Counted from the first letter of the stretch, positions 8,789 through 18,590 are shown. The stretch is DNA of 64,000 bases from Roseiarcus sp963816065 (GCA_963816065.1 CAWFJG010000007.1:1-64000), one strand, 5' to 3'. The notes: a model not told the origin generated them from the letters alone. Made by a program: numbers and translations.

Positions 8789-9613
8789 TCAGCGCCCTTT
8801 CGGCGAACGTGGCTTTTTCGTCTTGGACTTCGCCGCGACGCTGCGGCGCAAAGCGTCCATGATGTTCACCACGTTCGACGGCGCCGCCTCGGGTTCCGCC
8901 TTTGCCGCGGTTCGCCGTGTGGCGCCCCGTTTCTTCTCGTTGATGAGGTCGCTCAGCCGTTCCTGAACCGGGTCGCGGACCATCTCCGCGCTCCAGGGCG
9001 CTTTTCGCTCCTGGATCAATTCGGAGATCAGGCGAAGAAGTTCGGGGTCGCGTTCGCGATCCTCGAGGTCGTCGAAGATGTCGCGAGGATCCCTGACCTC
9101 GTCGCCGTAGCGCAAGGTCCACAACTCGATGCCTTTGTCGCGCGCTTTGAGAACGACCGCGTGTTCGCGTCGATAGAGGACGAGGCGGGAGACGCCGATC
9201 ATCTCCGACGCGCGCATGGCGTCGCGGATGACGCAAAACGCCTCTTCGCCGACAGGGTCATCGGGGATCAGATAGAACGGCGTGTCGTACCAGATCCAGT
9301 CGATGCTGGCGGCCGGGGCGAAGGTTTCTATGTCGATCGTGCGGGCGCTTTCAAGCTTGACCAACTCGAGTTCCTCGTCTTCGAGAATGAGATAGTCGTT
9401 CTCGCCGCGCGGGTAGCCTTTCGCTTCGTCGGCTTCCTCGACGGCACCGCCGGTCTCCTCATCGAAAAACTGGCTCACGACGCGGTTGCCCGATTTCCGG
9501 CTGAGCGTGTGAAAACGAATTTTTTCTCCCTCGCTGGTCGCGGGAATGAGCGCCACCGGGCAGGTGACGAGCGACAGCTTGAGGTAACCCTTCCAGAAAG
9601 CCCGCGGCGCCAT
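8789..9613 (-). CDS. ku: Ku protein, paralogue 2 (convergent with ligD)
   Basis: A second Ku of 274 residues with the family N-terminus (FWKGYLKLSLVTCPVAL) and core (IDWIWYDTPFYLIPDDPVG), and a short basic tail ending KSKTKKPRSPKGR. It is clearly diverged from paralogue 1 across its length, so it is not a recent duplication. It is read towards ligD, with stop codons only 3 bp apart. Rhizobia often carry several ku and ligD genes used under different conditions; which Ku partners this LigD cannot be told from sequence. Confidence 0.95.
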   Translation of the reverse strand: MAPRAFWKGYLKLSLVTCPVALIPATSEGEKIRFHTLSRKSGNRVVSQFFDEETGGAVEEADEAKGYPRGENDYLILEDEELELVKLESARTIDIETFAPAASIDWIWYDTPFYLIPDDPVGEEAFCVIRDAMRASEMIGVSRLVLYRREHAVVLKARDKGIELWTLRYGDEVRDPRDIFDDLEDRERDPELLRLISELIQERKAPWSAEMVRDPVQERLSDLINEKKRGATRRTAAKAEPEAAPSNVVNIMDALRRSVAAKSKTKKPRSPKGR

Positions 9614-9703
9614 CAGGCTCTAGGCCCCGCCCAAGTCGAGGTCCGGTCCCTGCCCGTCTCGTTTCCGTCATGCCTCCCACTCCGCGGCTGCCGAGTTCCC
9701 GGC

Positions 9704-9949
9704 TCATAACGCCGTTTCCGCTCTACGTGCAACGCGCGCCGGCGTCGCCGGTTCCCGCGCGGTCAGCTTCTCGGCCCGAACGGCGGGGTCTGCTCCGGTG
9801 GGAGGCGCTCCCGAAGGATCGACCACATCGGGCGCGGGTTGGGGAATTTCTCCCGGCGTGTCGGGAGGCGGAGCTTCTGGCGGAGCCGGCGGGCGGATCA
9901 CGTCGGGCGCCGGAGAGGGACTGGGCTTGTTAGGCTCTTGCGTCGGCAT
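9704..9949 (-). CDS. Small proline-rich hypothetical protein
   Basis: 81 residues, very rich in Pro, Ala, Glu and Asp in the first two thirds (PTQEPNKPSPSPAPDVIRPP), with an Arg/Ala-rich end. No domain, signal peptide or membrane segment. Short acidic proline-rich proteins of this kind are common orphans in Rhizobiales and likely disordered. The start at 9949 (MPTQEP) is preferred over an ATG four codons upstream because it gives the usual-looking N-terminus. Composition alone is weak evidence. Confidence 0.5.
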   Translation of the reverse strand: MPTQEPNKPSPSPAPDVIRPPAPPEAPPPDTPGEIPQPAPDVVDPSGAPPTGADPAVRAEKLTAREPATPARVARRAETAL

Positions 9950-10052
9950 GCGCGGCTCCACGTTGCTTGCCTGGGCAACGCCTGCGTCCGCGCTTTGTTC
10001 CGGTCAGCCGCCGCGGAGCGCCTCGGGCGCCTTCGACGGCCTCCGACCTTAC

Positions 10053-11429
10053 CTACGCCCGCCGAGATTTCGGGGGCTTGGGCGGCGGAATCGGAGCGGT
10101 TCCGCTGAGCACCGTCTGCATCATGTTGAGCCGCTTGGCGACGTCCGCGCGCGCGAGACCGGGCCATGGGATCCTGACGGGGGTGAACATCTCGATCTTT
10201 CCCAACCCGGAGGCCAGGGTCCATTCGGAGACCGGCTGCACGGCGGTCGACGAATTCACCTTGATCATCGCGTGCGGCGTGACCCCGTCGACATTGAACA
10301 CGACGCCGTCGGCGACACAGGCGATGGCGTCGTCGTTGATCGACATGCCCGCCGAAGGCACGAGCTGGATCAGCACCTTCCCCTTCTCCTGGCTGTGGGC
10401 GAGGCGGCGGAGGTAATGGTCGCGGCAGACCTCCAACCCGAAGGTGATGCTATCCATCGTGAAGATCACGCCGCCGACCAGTTCCGAGACCGACTTCTGC
10501 TTGGCCCCGAGGGAATTGAAGATCGGATCCTTGCGACCGCCGACCGGCATGACGTTCTTGACCGTGCTTCCGGCGATGTCCGCCTCGGAACGCTTGGGGT
10601 TGAACCAATCCTGGTTCGACACCGTCGGATGCTGGAAATCGACGTGCGAGGGAAACTCTTTCGCCACGACAAAATCGTCGGTCTCGCTGGTCTTCGCCCC
10701 GCCCCGCTGCACCAAGGCGTAGTTCTCCAGCATGTGCTTGCCGCCGTCCGCCGTCTCGGTCGCGACGATCACGGTGCCATGGACGAAAAGCCAGTCGTCA
10801 TAGACCGGCTTTTTTGTCTCCGTCCGCATCATGCCGAGGATCTTCGATGTCCAGCCGATGTCCCGGTACGCCCCGTAGCGCCCACGGAAAAAGAACTCCG
10901 GCGCCACAAAAATCTTGAGCGTCTTGCGATCCTCGTCGGCCGCGATCCCGTTTGTCGCGACGTGGTGGCGCCAGGTCGCCTCGGCGGCGGCGATCGCCTT
11001 GATCAGGTCCGCGCAGGACGCGCCGACGTCGAGGGTCTCGTCTTTTTGCCGTTGCCGGTCGTCCAGCGGCTTCAGGTTCGGATTGTAGTCGCCCGTCTTG
11101 ACCACATAGCCGAAGCACGCGACCTTGATGTAGCGGTGCTTGCCCCAGCCGTCGAGTTCGTAAAGCTTGCGCACTACGATATCGAGCAGCGCCTGCATCG
11201 CCTCGAGCCGTCCGGTATCGGCGTTTCGGTCGATCTTGTCGGCCGCCCAATCCTCGATCGACTTGCGAAGCTCCATCAGTATGTTCAGCTTCGACATGTC
11301 GAGCGCCTGGTGGTACTTCTTCACCAGATCGTCGATCTTCACGAGCTTCGGCTTCATGGCCCGGATCTGCATCGACGACGCGCTGGCGCGCTGCCACTCC
11401 GGCCAGGTTGGAACGTGGTTGAATTTCAT
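10053..11429 (-). CDS. Divergent nitrilase/CN-hydrolase-fold protein with N-terminal extension
   Basis: A 458-residue open frame. From about residue 99 it shows the carbon-nitrogen hydrolase layout. A strand KVACFGYVV is followed by Glu178 in FVAPEFFFRG, Lys257 in VVAKEFPSH and Cys335 in FGLEVCRDHY. The spacing and contexts fit the Glu-Lys-Cys triad of nitrilases and amidases. Residues 1-98 form an extra, mostly helical region (KSIEDWAADKIDRNADTGRL) not found in ordinary nitrilases. No signal peptide is seen. It stands alone, transcribed away from the TetR gene. The reaction is unknown; nitrilase-fold enzymes hydrolyse amides, nitriles or N-acyl bonds, and some distant members act in secondary metabolism or as toxins. 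Family assignment is mine by motif; substrate is not inferred. Confidence 0.7.
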   Translation of the reverse strand: MKFNHVPTWPEWQRASASSMQIRAMKPKLVKIDDLVKKYHQALDMSKLNILMELRKSIEDWAADKIDRNADTGRLEAMQALLDIVVRKLYELDGWGKHRYIKVACFGYVVKTGDYNPNLKPLDDRQRQKDETLDVGASCADLIKAIAAAEATWRHHVATNGIAADEDRKTLKIFVAPEFFFRGRYGAYRDIGWTSKILGMMRTETKKPVYDDWLFVHGTVIVATETADGGKHMLENYALVQRGGAKTSETDDFVVAKEFPSHVDFQHPTVSNQDWFNPKRSEADIAGSTVKNVMPVGGRKDPIFNSLGAKQKSVSELVGGVIFTMDSITFGLEVCRDHYLRRLAHSQEKGKVLIQLVPSAGMSINDDAIACVADGVVFNVDGVTPHAMIKVNSSTAVQPVSEWTLASGLGKIEMFTPVRIPWPGLARADVAKRLNMMQTVLSGTAPIPPPKPPKSRRA

Positions 11430-11608
11430 CGCGGCCCTCCGCTCCAGCGCCTGCCAACGAACTGTCTAACATACCGGATTGCGGTCGGCCCCACCCGCTG
11501 GCGCACCTTGTAACCGCGGGCCGCAATGTGACGCTTGTCACCGACGTTTGCGGCCCGAGCCGCTGTTTTATTCGGCCCGCGCGGCGAAGGCGATCCACCA
11601 CGGCCGGG

Positions 11609-12187
11609 CTATGCCAGAACCCGGTGATCCCGGCGCGCGAGAATCTGGACCAGAAGCCTCGGCAGATCGAGCGAGGAGTCCGAATCCGTTTCGACCTTGA
11701 TAAGACCGAACTGCTCGAGGTCCGCCATCCCATGCACGGCCCCGAAAAGAAGCGCGACGATGTGTTCAGGGTCGCCATCCCTGAGATCGCCGGACCGTTG
11801 CGCGATATGCACAAAGTCCGCGATCGTCGCGAACGCCCGGCGCGCTTCAGCCGCCACTAGGGTGTCGCTGCGGCTTTCCTCGAGCAACAGGCGATAGCGA
11901 ACCGGATAGCGGCGCGCAAACTCGAAATACTGCCCGACGACCAGGTTGAGCGCGGCGATCGAGGAGTCCGTTTCGTTGCGGGCGCTCTCCACCGATGCAC
12001 CCAATTGTTCGATGATACGACGCACCATCGCGTCCATAAGAGCGCGCTTGTCGGCGTAATGACGATAGGGGGCGGACTGCGAGATGCCTGCGGCGTCTCC
12101 CACAGCGCGTAGCGTCACCGCGGACGGGCCTCCTGCATCGAGCAGGTCCGTCGCGGCGATTAGAATGCGTTCCTTGGTCGACAACAT
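11609..12187 (-). CDS. TetR/AcrR-family transcriptional regulator
   Basis: 192 residues. The N-terminal 50 form the TetR HTH (KERILIAATDLLDAGG, VTLRAVGDAAGISQSAPYRHY), followed by a helical ligand-binding domain. It probably acts as a dimeric repressor released by a small molecule. No efflux pump or enzyme gene is divergently adjacent: the neighbours are the nitrilase-like gene and an XRE regulator, both on the same strand. The target is therefore unknown; self-regulation is likely for the family. Confidence 0.9.
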   Translation of the reverse strand: MLSTKERILIAATDLLDAGGPSAVTLRAVGDAAGISQSAPYRHYADKRALMDAMVRRIIEQLGASVESARNETDSSIAALNLVVGQYFEFARRYPVRYRLLLEESRSDTLVAAEARRAFATIADFVHIAQRSGDLRDGDPEHIVALLFGAVHGMADLEQFGLIKVETDSDSSLDLPRLLVQILARRDHRVLA

Positions 12188-12327
12188 TTCGTGCTAACCG
12201 GAACACACCGCGTTTACGTTGTCAATTCCGAATGTTCGCAGTATATCGGTCGCGCGCGCCTTAGCCCTGCCCGCGAGACCTTCGCAAACAAGAACTCGTT
12301 CCCGCGCTCGGTTCAACGCTCCGCACG

Positions 12328-12624
12328 CTACTCGTCGTTGCTCGCGTTTAGGTTTTCAAGCGGGATGGTTCCCGCCTCGCGGCCTTGACGGAGCCTCACG
12401 CCGACACCGCCGCCGGAGTCCCCGGCGATAAACTCGGCGCCGGCCTTCTCCAACGTGGCGACGACGCGCGCCGCGGTATCCGGTCGGCCGCCGAGGTCGC
12501 CACCCGTTGCCTCGATTCGCTTGATCGTAGGCGTCGAGAGGCCGGAAGCCGCGGCGAGATCGCTCTGCGACCATCCGAGCAGCGCCCTTGCAGCCTTGAT
12601 TTGCCCGGTCGTCACGCGCGGCAT
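12328..12624 (-). CDS. XRE-family helix-turn-helix regulator
   Basis: 98 residues from the ATG at 12624 (MPRVTTGQIKAARALLGW). It has a Cro/CI-type HTH at about residues 6-60 (WSQSDLAAASGLSTPTIKRI) and a short C-terminal part containing VATLEKAGAEFI. This type of one-domain regulator is widespread in alphaproteobacteria. An upstream in-frame ATG at 12696 would add a basic leader that does not fit the family, so the internal start was chosen. It stands alone; the target is unknown. Confidence 0.85.
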   Translation of the reverse strand: MPRVTTGQIKAARALLGWSQSDLAAASGLSTPTIKRIEATGGDLGGRPDTAARVVATLEKAGAEFIAGDSGGGVGVRLRQGREAGTIPLENLNASNDE

Positions 12625-12792
12625 TGGCAAGCGCCCCTCCTTGTCCACCGTCTTGAGATGGCTGTCGAGTAAAGCACGGCGTCGACGCCCATGCAAATCC
12701 CGAACCCTGGCCGGCAGGCTTTCGCGTCTCTCGGCGACGCTCGCCTCCCCTGCTCAATACGGTATATAGACGCGGTCTCCTGGAGTCGTGTC

Positions 12793-13044
12793 TTGTTTGT
12801 CCTGCCTCACTTTTTAGCCGCCCGCCGCGCGCTGGCGCTCGCGATCCTGGTCGCGCTGGCGCTCGCCGGCTGCGGTCGCATCGGGCCGCTCGAGCCGCCG
12901 CCCGATGCGACCGCGCAAGCCAAGCCGACGATGCCGAAGCCTGACGCCCTCAGCGCCGAATCGCTCACCCCGATGATGAAACCGAAGATCCCACCCATCA
13001 CTCCGCCAAATCAACCGTTCTTTCTCGACTTCCTGCTGAAGTAA
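12793..13044 (+). CDS. LptM/YifL-type small lipoprotein upstream of lysA
   Basis: A short precursor with a hydrophobic signal (ALALAILVALALAGC) ending in a lipobox Cys, then a Gly-Pro-rich stretch (GRIGPLEPP) typical of the small lipoprotein that precedes lysA in many Proteobacteria, and a C-terminal PFFLDFLLK motif conserved in Rhizobiales versions. In E. coli the related LptM helps assemble the LptD translocon; that role here is inferred. The start is uncertain: TTG at 12793 gives a normal signal peptide, while the ATG at 12691 would add an unlikely leader. lysA begins 8 bp downstream. Confidence 0.8.
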   Translation: MFVLPHFLAARRALALAILVALALAGCGRIGPLEPPPDATAQAKPTMPKPDALSAESLTPMMKPKIPPITPPNQPFFLDFLLK

Positions 13045-13052
13045 GGTCGGGC

Positions 13053-14321
13053 ATGAGACACTTCGCCTATCGCGACGGCGTCCTCACGGCCGAGGACGTG
13101 CCCTGACCGAGATCGCCAGCGCGGTCGGCACGCCGTTCTATTGCTATTCCAGCGCCACCATCGAGCGCCATTTCCGGGTGTTCTGCGAGGCCTTCGCCGG
13201 GCACGACGCCCTGGTGGCCTACGCGATGAAGGCGAACTCCAACCAGGGGGTGATCGAGACGCTCGCCGCCTCGGCGCGGGCATGGATGTGGTCAGCGAGG
13301 GCGAGCTCCGGCGCGCCCGGGCGGCCGGCGTGCCGGGCGACCAGATCATCTTCTCCGGGGTCGGCAAGACGAAGGCGGAGATGGCCCTCGGGCTCGACGA
13401 GAAATCTTGTGCTTCAACGTCGAATCCGAACCCGAACTCGAAGCGCTGTCGGCGGTCGCCTCGGCGCGCGGCCGTCGCGCCGATCGCCATTCGCGTCAAT
13501 CCAGATGTCGACGCCCGCACCCACGCCAAGATCTCCACCGGCAAGTCGGAGAACAAGTTCGGCGTGCCGATCTCGCAGGCCCGCGAGGTGTTCGCCCGCG
13601 CTCGCGAGCTGCCCGGCCTCGCCGTCACGCGGCGTCGACATGCATATCGGTTCGCAGATCGCCGATCTCGAGCCGTTCGACAACGCGTTCGCCCTGCTCG
13701 CCGACTTCGTGAGGCCCTGCGCGCCGACGGTCACGCCATCGATCACGTCGATCTCGGCGGCGGACTCGGCATCCCCTATCGCGTCAACAACGAACCGCCG
13801 CCCTCTCCCGAGGCCTATGCCGAGATCGTCGCCCGCCACACGCGCGCGCTCGGCTGCCAAGCTGCTTTCGAGCCCGGGCGCCTGATCGTCGGCAACGCGG
13901 GCGTGCTGGTCGACCTCGGTGATCTTCGTCAAGACCGGCGAGCGGAAGACCTTCGTCATCGTCGATGCGGCAATGAACGACCTCGATCCGGCCGACCCTG
14001 TACGACGCTTATCACGAAATCCTGCCCGTCCGGGCCCCGCCGCCGCGCGCGGCGCGGATGACGCGCGCCGACGTGGTCGGCCCGGTCTGCGAGAGCGGCG
14101 ACTATCTCGCCCTCGACCGCGACATCGCCGAGGTCGCCCCGGGCGACCTGATCGCGGTGATGACCGCGGGCGCCTACGGCGCGGTGCAGGCGGGCGGGTA
14201 CAATTCGCGCCTGCTCGTCCCCGAGGTTCTGGTCAGGGGCGGAGACTTCGCGATCGTCCGGCCTCGGCCCAGTTACGAGGACATGATCGGCCTCGACAAA
14301 CTTCCGCCTTGGTTGGAGTGA
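13053..14321 (+). pseudogene. lysA: Diaminopimelate decarboxylase (frameshifted)
   Basis: LysA makes L-lysine from meso-diaminopimelate with PLP. The whole protein can be read but only by changing frame many times: MRHFAYRDGVLTAEDVP at 13053, then AYAMKANSNQGVIETLA (the PLP lysine is in AYAMKAN), IIFSGVGKTKAEMALGL, IAIRVNPDVDARTHAKIST, HVDLGGGLGIPYR, FEPGRLIVGNAG, VVGPVCESGDYLALDRD and AGAYGAVQAGGYNSR, ending PPWLE at 14321. I count about eight shifts. lysA is normally essential, so such damage in a single copy points to sequence error rather than decay. It follows the lipoprotein gene and precedes the TIGR02302 gene, the usual rhizobial order. Confidence 0.85.
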
Positions 14322-14354
14322 GGGTTTAGCGTTCCGCAAGCGATCGGGACGAGT

Positions 14355-16951
14355 GTGACGAAGGCGAACGAACCCCATAACGACGAGCCCCCCAGAGGCG
14401 CCCGCGCCGGCAGGCTGACCGCCCTTTCGGCAAGCGGCGGCTTGTGCACTCGTCATCGAGAGGGTGTGGCCGCCCGTCGTCGTTGCGATCGGCGTGATGA
14501 TCCTGTTCCTCGGCGTCTCTTGGCTGGGCGCGTGGTTGTTCGCCCCGCGCGCCCTGCGCATTGCGGGCGTCGCCCTGTTCGGGCTTGGCGTCCTGGCCGC
14601 CCTTGCGCCGCTCCTGCGGCTGCGCTGGCCCGGGGCCCGTGACGTCGCGGCGCGGCTCGATCGGGATTCCGGCGCGGCGCACCGTCCGGCGACCTCGCTC
14701 GCCGACACCCTCGCCAACGCCGACGATCCGATGGCGCGGGCCCTTTGGGCGGCGCATCAGGCGCGGCTGGCGCGATCTGTCGAGGCGCTGCGAGTCGCCC
14801 CACCCGCGCCGCGCATGGCCGAGCGCGATCCGTACGCCCTGCGGTTCGCCGTGGCGATGATGGCGTTCGCGGCGGCCGTCGCGGCCGGCCCGGAGCTTTA
14901 CGGGCGCCTCGCCGCCGCCTTCGACTGGCGTGGCGGAGACGCGACGCTCGCTGCGGCCGAGAGCCGGATCGACGCCTGGATCGACCCGCCTGCTTACGCC
15001 AGCCGTCCCCCAGTGGTGATCGACGTCGTCTCGGGCGCTCCGAAGATCGCTGACCGCGTATGAGGATTCGGTGCTCGTGGTGCGCAGCGAGCCGGGGGTG
15101 GTGGAGACCAAGGTCGAAGGCGCGATCGCGCCGGTCGAGGACAAGGGAAAGCCTGTCGCGGGCGTCCAGGTCGAGCGGCGCTGGACGATCCGCGGCGACG
15201 GCCGGGCGGCGATCTGGCGCCGGGGCGCGAAGGCCGCCGACGTCGCCTTCTCGGTGATCCCGGCTGGCGTCCCGACAATCGCACTCAGCAAGGATCCCGT
15301 GAGCAACCTCAGCGGATCGTTGACACTCGCCTACCGGATCGAGGACCGCTACGGGATCGCGAGCGCGCGCGCCGATTTCGCCTTGCCGCCCGATCCATCG
15401 GGGAAGCGCGCCGCGGAGCCTCGCTCAGGCGCCTCAGGCCGGGCTCGAGACCGCCGCCACCGCCACCGGAACCGGCGAGGCGAGCGCGACGCTCGATCTC
15501 TCCGAGCACCCGTGGGCGGGCGCCAAGGCGACCATGACTCTCGAGCGCGACCAGCGTCTCGGGCAAGACAGGCAAGAGCGCGGCCGGTCGAAGTGATCCT
15601 GCCGCAGCGGCCCTTCCATAATCCGCTCGCTCGTGCACTGGTCGAGGAGCGGCGCGATCTGATCCTCGATCCGGACCATGCGCCCAAACGGATCGAGGCG
15701 GCGCTGACCGGCCTTGCCGTCGCTCCGGAGCTGTTCGGCACACCGGCCGGCGTCTATCTCGGCCTGAGGCAGGCGAAGGCCTCCCTCGATGGGGCGCGCA
15801 CCGACGCGGACTTGCTCGAGGTCGCCCAACTCCTGTGGACGATGGCGCTCAAGATCGAGGATGGCGACGCGACCCAGGCCCAACGCGACCTGCGTGCGGC
15901 CGAGCAGGCCTTGCGCGACGCGCTCAAGCGTGGCGCGAGCGACGACGAGATTCGCAAGCTGATGCAAAACCTGCGCGAGGCGGCGCAGCGCTTCGCCGCG
16001 GAAATGGCGATGAAGGCGGAGAAGAACGGCGACCAGACGCCGCAGGAGTCGAACCAGGAGGCCCAGAACCTCGACAAGCTGATGGACCAGCTCGAACAGA
16101 CCGCGCGCAACGGCACACGCGAGCAGGCCGAAGCGATGCTCGACCAGATGCAGAACATGTTCGAGAATATGCAGAGCGCCGAGAACCAGGAGGAAAGCCC
16201 GGCCGAGCGGGAGTTGCGTAAGCAGATGGACGAACTGGGCAAGCTGATGCGCGATCAGCAGGCCCTGCGCGACGACACCTTCCGTAGCGACCAGCGCGAT
16301 CAAAAGCGGCGGCGCAGCGCAACGCCGGGCGACGGATCGCAGGCGCAGCCCGACGATGGCGGGGACCCCCAGGCCAACGAGGGCGACAACGCCCAGGACC
16401 CCGGAGACGACAAGGGCGCCGACCAGGAGAGGCAGAAGCTTGGCGACCGCCAGCAGGACCTGGCCGACCGACTCGCCCAGATGCAACGCATGCTCAAAGG
16501 CCTCGGCATGAAGGGCGAGAAGGGGTTTGACGACGCCGAGGGCGACATGAAGGAGGCGCAGGGCGACCTTGAGGGCGACAAGGGACAAAAAGGCCAGGGA
16601 CGTCTTGGCCAGTCGGGCAAGGGCGCGGCGGTCGACGCGCAGGGCCGCGCGCTCCAGGCGCTGCGCGAAGGCGCCCAGGGGATGCAGCAGCAGATGCAGG
16701 CTCAGGGCCAGGGCGGAAAGCGCGGCTACCAGGCGCGCCGCATGCGCCCGGGCGAGCAGCAGGGCGACGATCCGCTGGGCCGGCAGCAGCGCGAAGGCGA
16801 CATGGGCCGCGACGACGGCTCTCTCAAGGATATGGGGACCGTCGCCGAGCGCGCGCGCAGGGTGATGGAGGAGCTGCGCCGCCGTCTCGCCGACCCGAAC
16901 CGGCCAGTCGACGAGCGCGACTATCTCGAACGGCTGATGAACCACAACTGA
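14355..16951 (+). pseudogene. TIGR02302/DUF4175 family membrane-associated protein (frameshifted)
   Basis: A large alphaproteobacterial protein of unknown function usually found next to lysA. N-terminal transmembrane segments lie near 14470-14630 (VVVAIGVMILFLGVSWLGAW, LFGLGVLAALAPLLRL) and a further one near 14840-14900. A soluble region follows (IDAWIDPPAYASRPPVVI, LPQRPFHNPLARALVEERRD). The long C-terminal part from about 15750 is charged and Gln/Asp/Glu-rich (KLMDQLEQTARNGTREQAEA, then GMQQQMQAQGQGG) and probably disordered or coiled coil. Frame changes occur near 14440, 15062, 15410 and 15590; the last 1.3 kb are open. ATG at 14355 is the likely start but lies in a different frame from the first membrane segment. 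Confidence 0.8.
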
Positions 16952-17009
16952 TCGGAGCGCCCGCGCGTCGCCCATCGCCGGGCCGCCCCTCAGCAACACC
17001 ACGCGGACC

Positions 17010-17400
17010 GGCGCCATTCAGGCTCCCGAATCGAACGATTCCAGCGGCTTGCGGCGCCATCCGGTTCCGTCTTCCTCCCCTGCGGAGCGAGGCCGGCAAG
17101 CAACTCCCAATCCGCGGGCGCGTCGGCCTCCGCCGCCGTTTCGCCCCGATCCGGATCGGCGAGGGACGAGCGGGCCGGCGCCATTCTGGCTCCCGAATTG
17201 AACGATTTCAGCGGCTTGCGGCGCCATCCGGTTCCGTCTTCCTCCCCAGCGGAGCGAGGCCGGCAAACAACTCCCAATCCGCGGGGCGCGTCGGCCTCAC
17301 CGCCCTCTCGCCCCGAGGGACGAGCGGAGCAGCGCCATTCCGGCTCCCGAATTGAGCGATTCCAGCGGCTTGCGACGCGATGCGGTTCCGCGCGCTCCGC
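17010..17400. repeat. Tandem array of a ~160-bp intergenic repeat (2.4 copies)
   Basis: Copies start at 17011, 17178 and 17332 (the last one partial). Each begins GCGCCATTC, carries a palindrome of the form GAATCGAACGATTC, and continues with CAGCGGCTTGCG and CGGTTCCGTCTTCCTCCCC. The palindrome contains two GANTC sites, the CcrM methylation target of alphaproteobacteria, and is intact in copy 1 and degraded in copies 2 and 3. The array fills much of the gene-free stretch 16952-17898 between the TIGR02302 gene and vapBC; no protein is supported there. Confidence 0.8.
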
Positions 17401-17898
17401 CGCCGGGGCCGTGGCGGAGGCCGAGTTCGCGAGGGATCCCGACCATCCGGCCGACGCTGGTTTGTCTTCGACGTCGCGCTGCGGGACGTCCGCAGCGCCC
17501 CGTTGAGGCCGTTGACCTGCACGGCGAACAAGGCGTCAGCGGGCCCGGGGCCGCAGCGCGCGATGAGGGCGCGAACGGACTTGCGCTCGCGCTCGGCCTT
17601 CCCTCGCCGCGCCCGGAAGGCGAACGGTCGCGGCGGACAGGCGGTCGAACGGGATCGGCGCGGTTGGCGGGGCTGGACACGAGATCGGTTCGTTTTCTGC
17701 TATACGGAATACGATACGCCGATGCCTGATGTTTTGCAAGAAGTAGTCGCTTCGCCGGAGGGCAAGCGGCCCTGGGCGGCCGGCGTCGAAGCCGAACGCC
17801 CCAGGGCGAGGCTCAAGCTCGGCAACGCGCCAGCACAGCGTCGGCGGCGGAGTTGACAGGCCTCAACCCGACACCGCCCAACGCCGCCCGCGCGCAGG

Positions 17899-18330
17899 TC
17901 AGTCGAGTTCGGGCAGCGTCCAACGTAAGCCCTCAAAGCGCGCGAAATCGCGATCGAAGGTGACGAGGGTCGCGCCCTGCTCGATCGCCAGTGCGGCGAG
18001 ATGCGCGTCGGTCGTCAGATTGCCGGCAGCGCCGGCTGACCTCAGCAATCGGCCGAGAACCTCGGCGTGCCGCTCGCCTGGGTTGACGACCAGGGCGCTC
18101 GGATGGCCGAGCCAGCGCTCGACGACGCGCAAGGCGTCTTCCACCGACAGCGGCCTCGGGAACATGCCGCGGCGCGTGCTCAGGCGCAGGAAGGCGAGGA
18201 CCGCCGTCCAGGCGAAGCCCACCCCGCGCGGGCCTTCAAGGCCTCGGCGTAGAGCTTCGAGCGCTGCGGCGTGTTGATCGCACGCGCGATTTACAGCGTA
18301 GATGAGGATATTGGCGTCCAGCAGGATCAT
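17899..18330 (-). CDS. vapC: VapC-type PIN-domain ribonuclease toxin
   Basis: 143 residues with the PIN fold: Asp5 in MILLDANILIYAVN, the central LTTDAHLAALAIEQGA and the C-terminal FDRDFARF acidic motif. PIN toxins cut tRNA or rRNA in a metal-dependent way and are blocked by their antitoxin. Its ATG overlaps the stop of the antitoxin gene by 4 bp (ATGA), the classic operon arrangement. This is the first of five TA modules in the window and lies directly downstream of the lysR gene on the same strand. Confidence 0.93.
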   Translation of the reverse strand: MILLDANILIYAVNRACDQHAAALEALRRGLEGPRGVGFAWTAVLAFLRLSTRRGMFPRPLSVEDALRVVERWLGHPSALVVNPGERHAEVLGRLLRSAGAAGNLTTDAHLAALAIEQGATLVTFDRDFARFEGLRWTLPELD

Positions 18331-18590
18331 CGGCTGCGCCGTTGCCGGCCAGCAAGTTCGTCGTCCTCCAGTTCGGCGGCGAGCGACGCGGCCTTGGTCA
18401 GATCGACCCGCGGCGCGCCCATGTCGAAGGTGAGCGGTTCGAAGGGCTTCTCAAGCCGGCTGCGGTCGCGCAGCCCGACGCGTAGCGCATTGTTCAGCGC
18501 CTCTTTGAAAGACTCGCCGCGTCGACCCATTTCCTTGCGCAGCAGGGATTCGACGTCGGGATCGAGCGTGACCGTGGTCCGCATGGCCAT
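18327..18590 (-). CDS. vapB: VapB-type ribbon-helix-helix antitoxin
   Basis: 87 residues. The N-terminal ribbon-helix-helix (MRTTVTLDPDVESLLRKEM, then SFKEALNNALRVGLRD) binds DNA and represses the operon. The C-terminal PFEPLTFDMG to LAAELEDDEL region should wrap the toxin. The start at 18590 (MAMRTTV) is preferred over an upstream ATG at 18644, which adds a basic leader; 18584 is also possible. The 4-bp overlap with vapC shows translational coupling. I found no clear palindromic operator in the 40 bp upstream. Confidence 0.88.
   Translation of the reverse strand: MAMRTTVTLDPDVESLLRKEMGRRGESFKEALNNALRVGLRDRSRLEKPFEPLTFDMGAPRVDLTKAASLAAELEDDELAGRQRRSR

Noticed and set aside
9798..11513. 571-codon open frame antisense to the nitrilase-like gene
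   Set aside because: Its translation shows no domain, whereas the opposite strand carries a consistent catalytic triad.
15434..17017. Leu/Ala-rich 527-codon open frame antisense to the TIGR02302 gene
   Set aside because: The apparent hydrophobicity comes from reading Gln/Glu/Asp/Lys-rich codons on the reverse strand.
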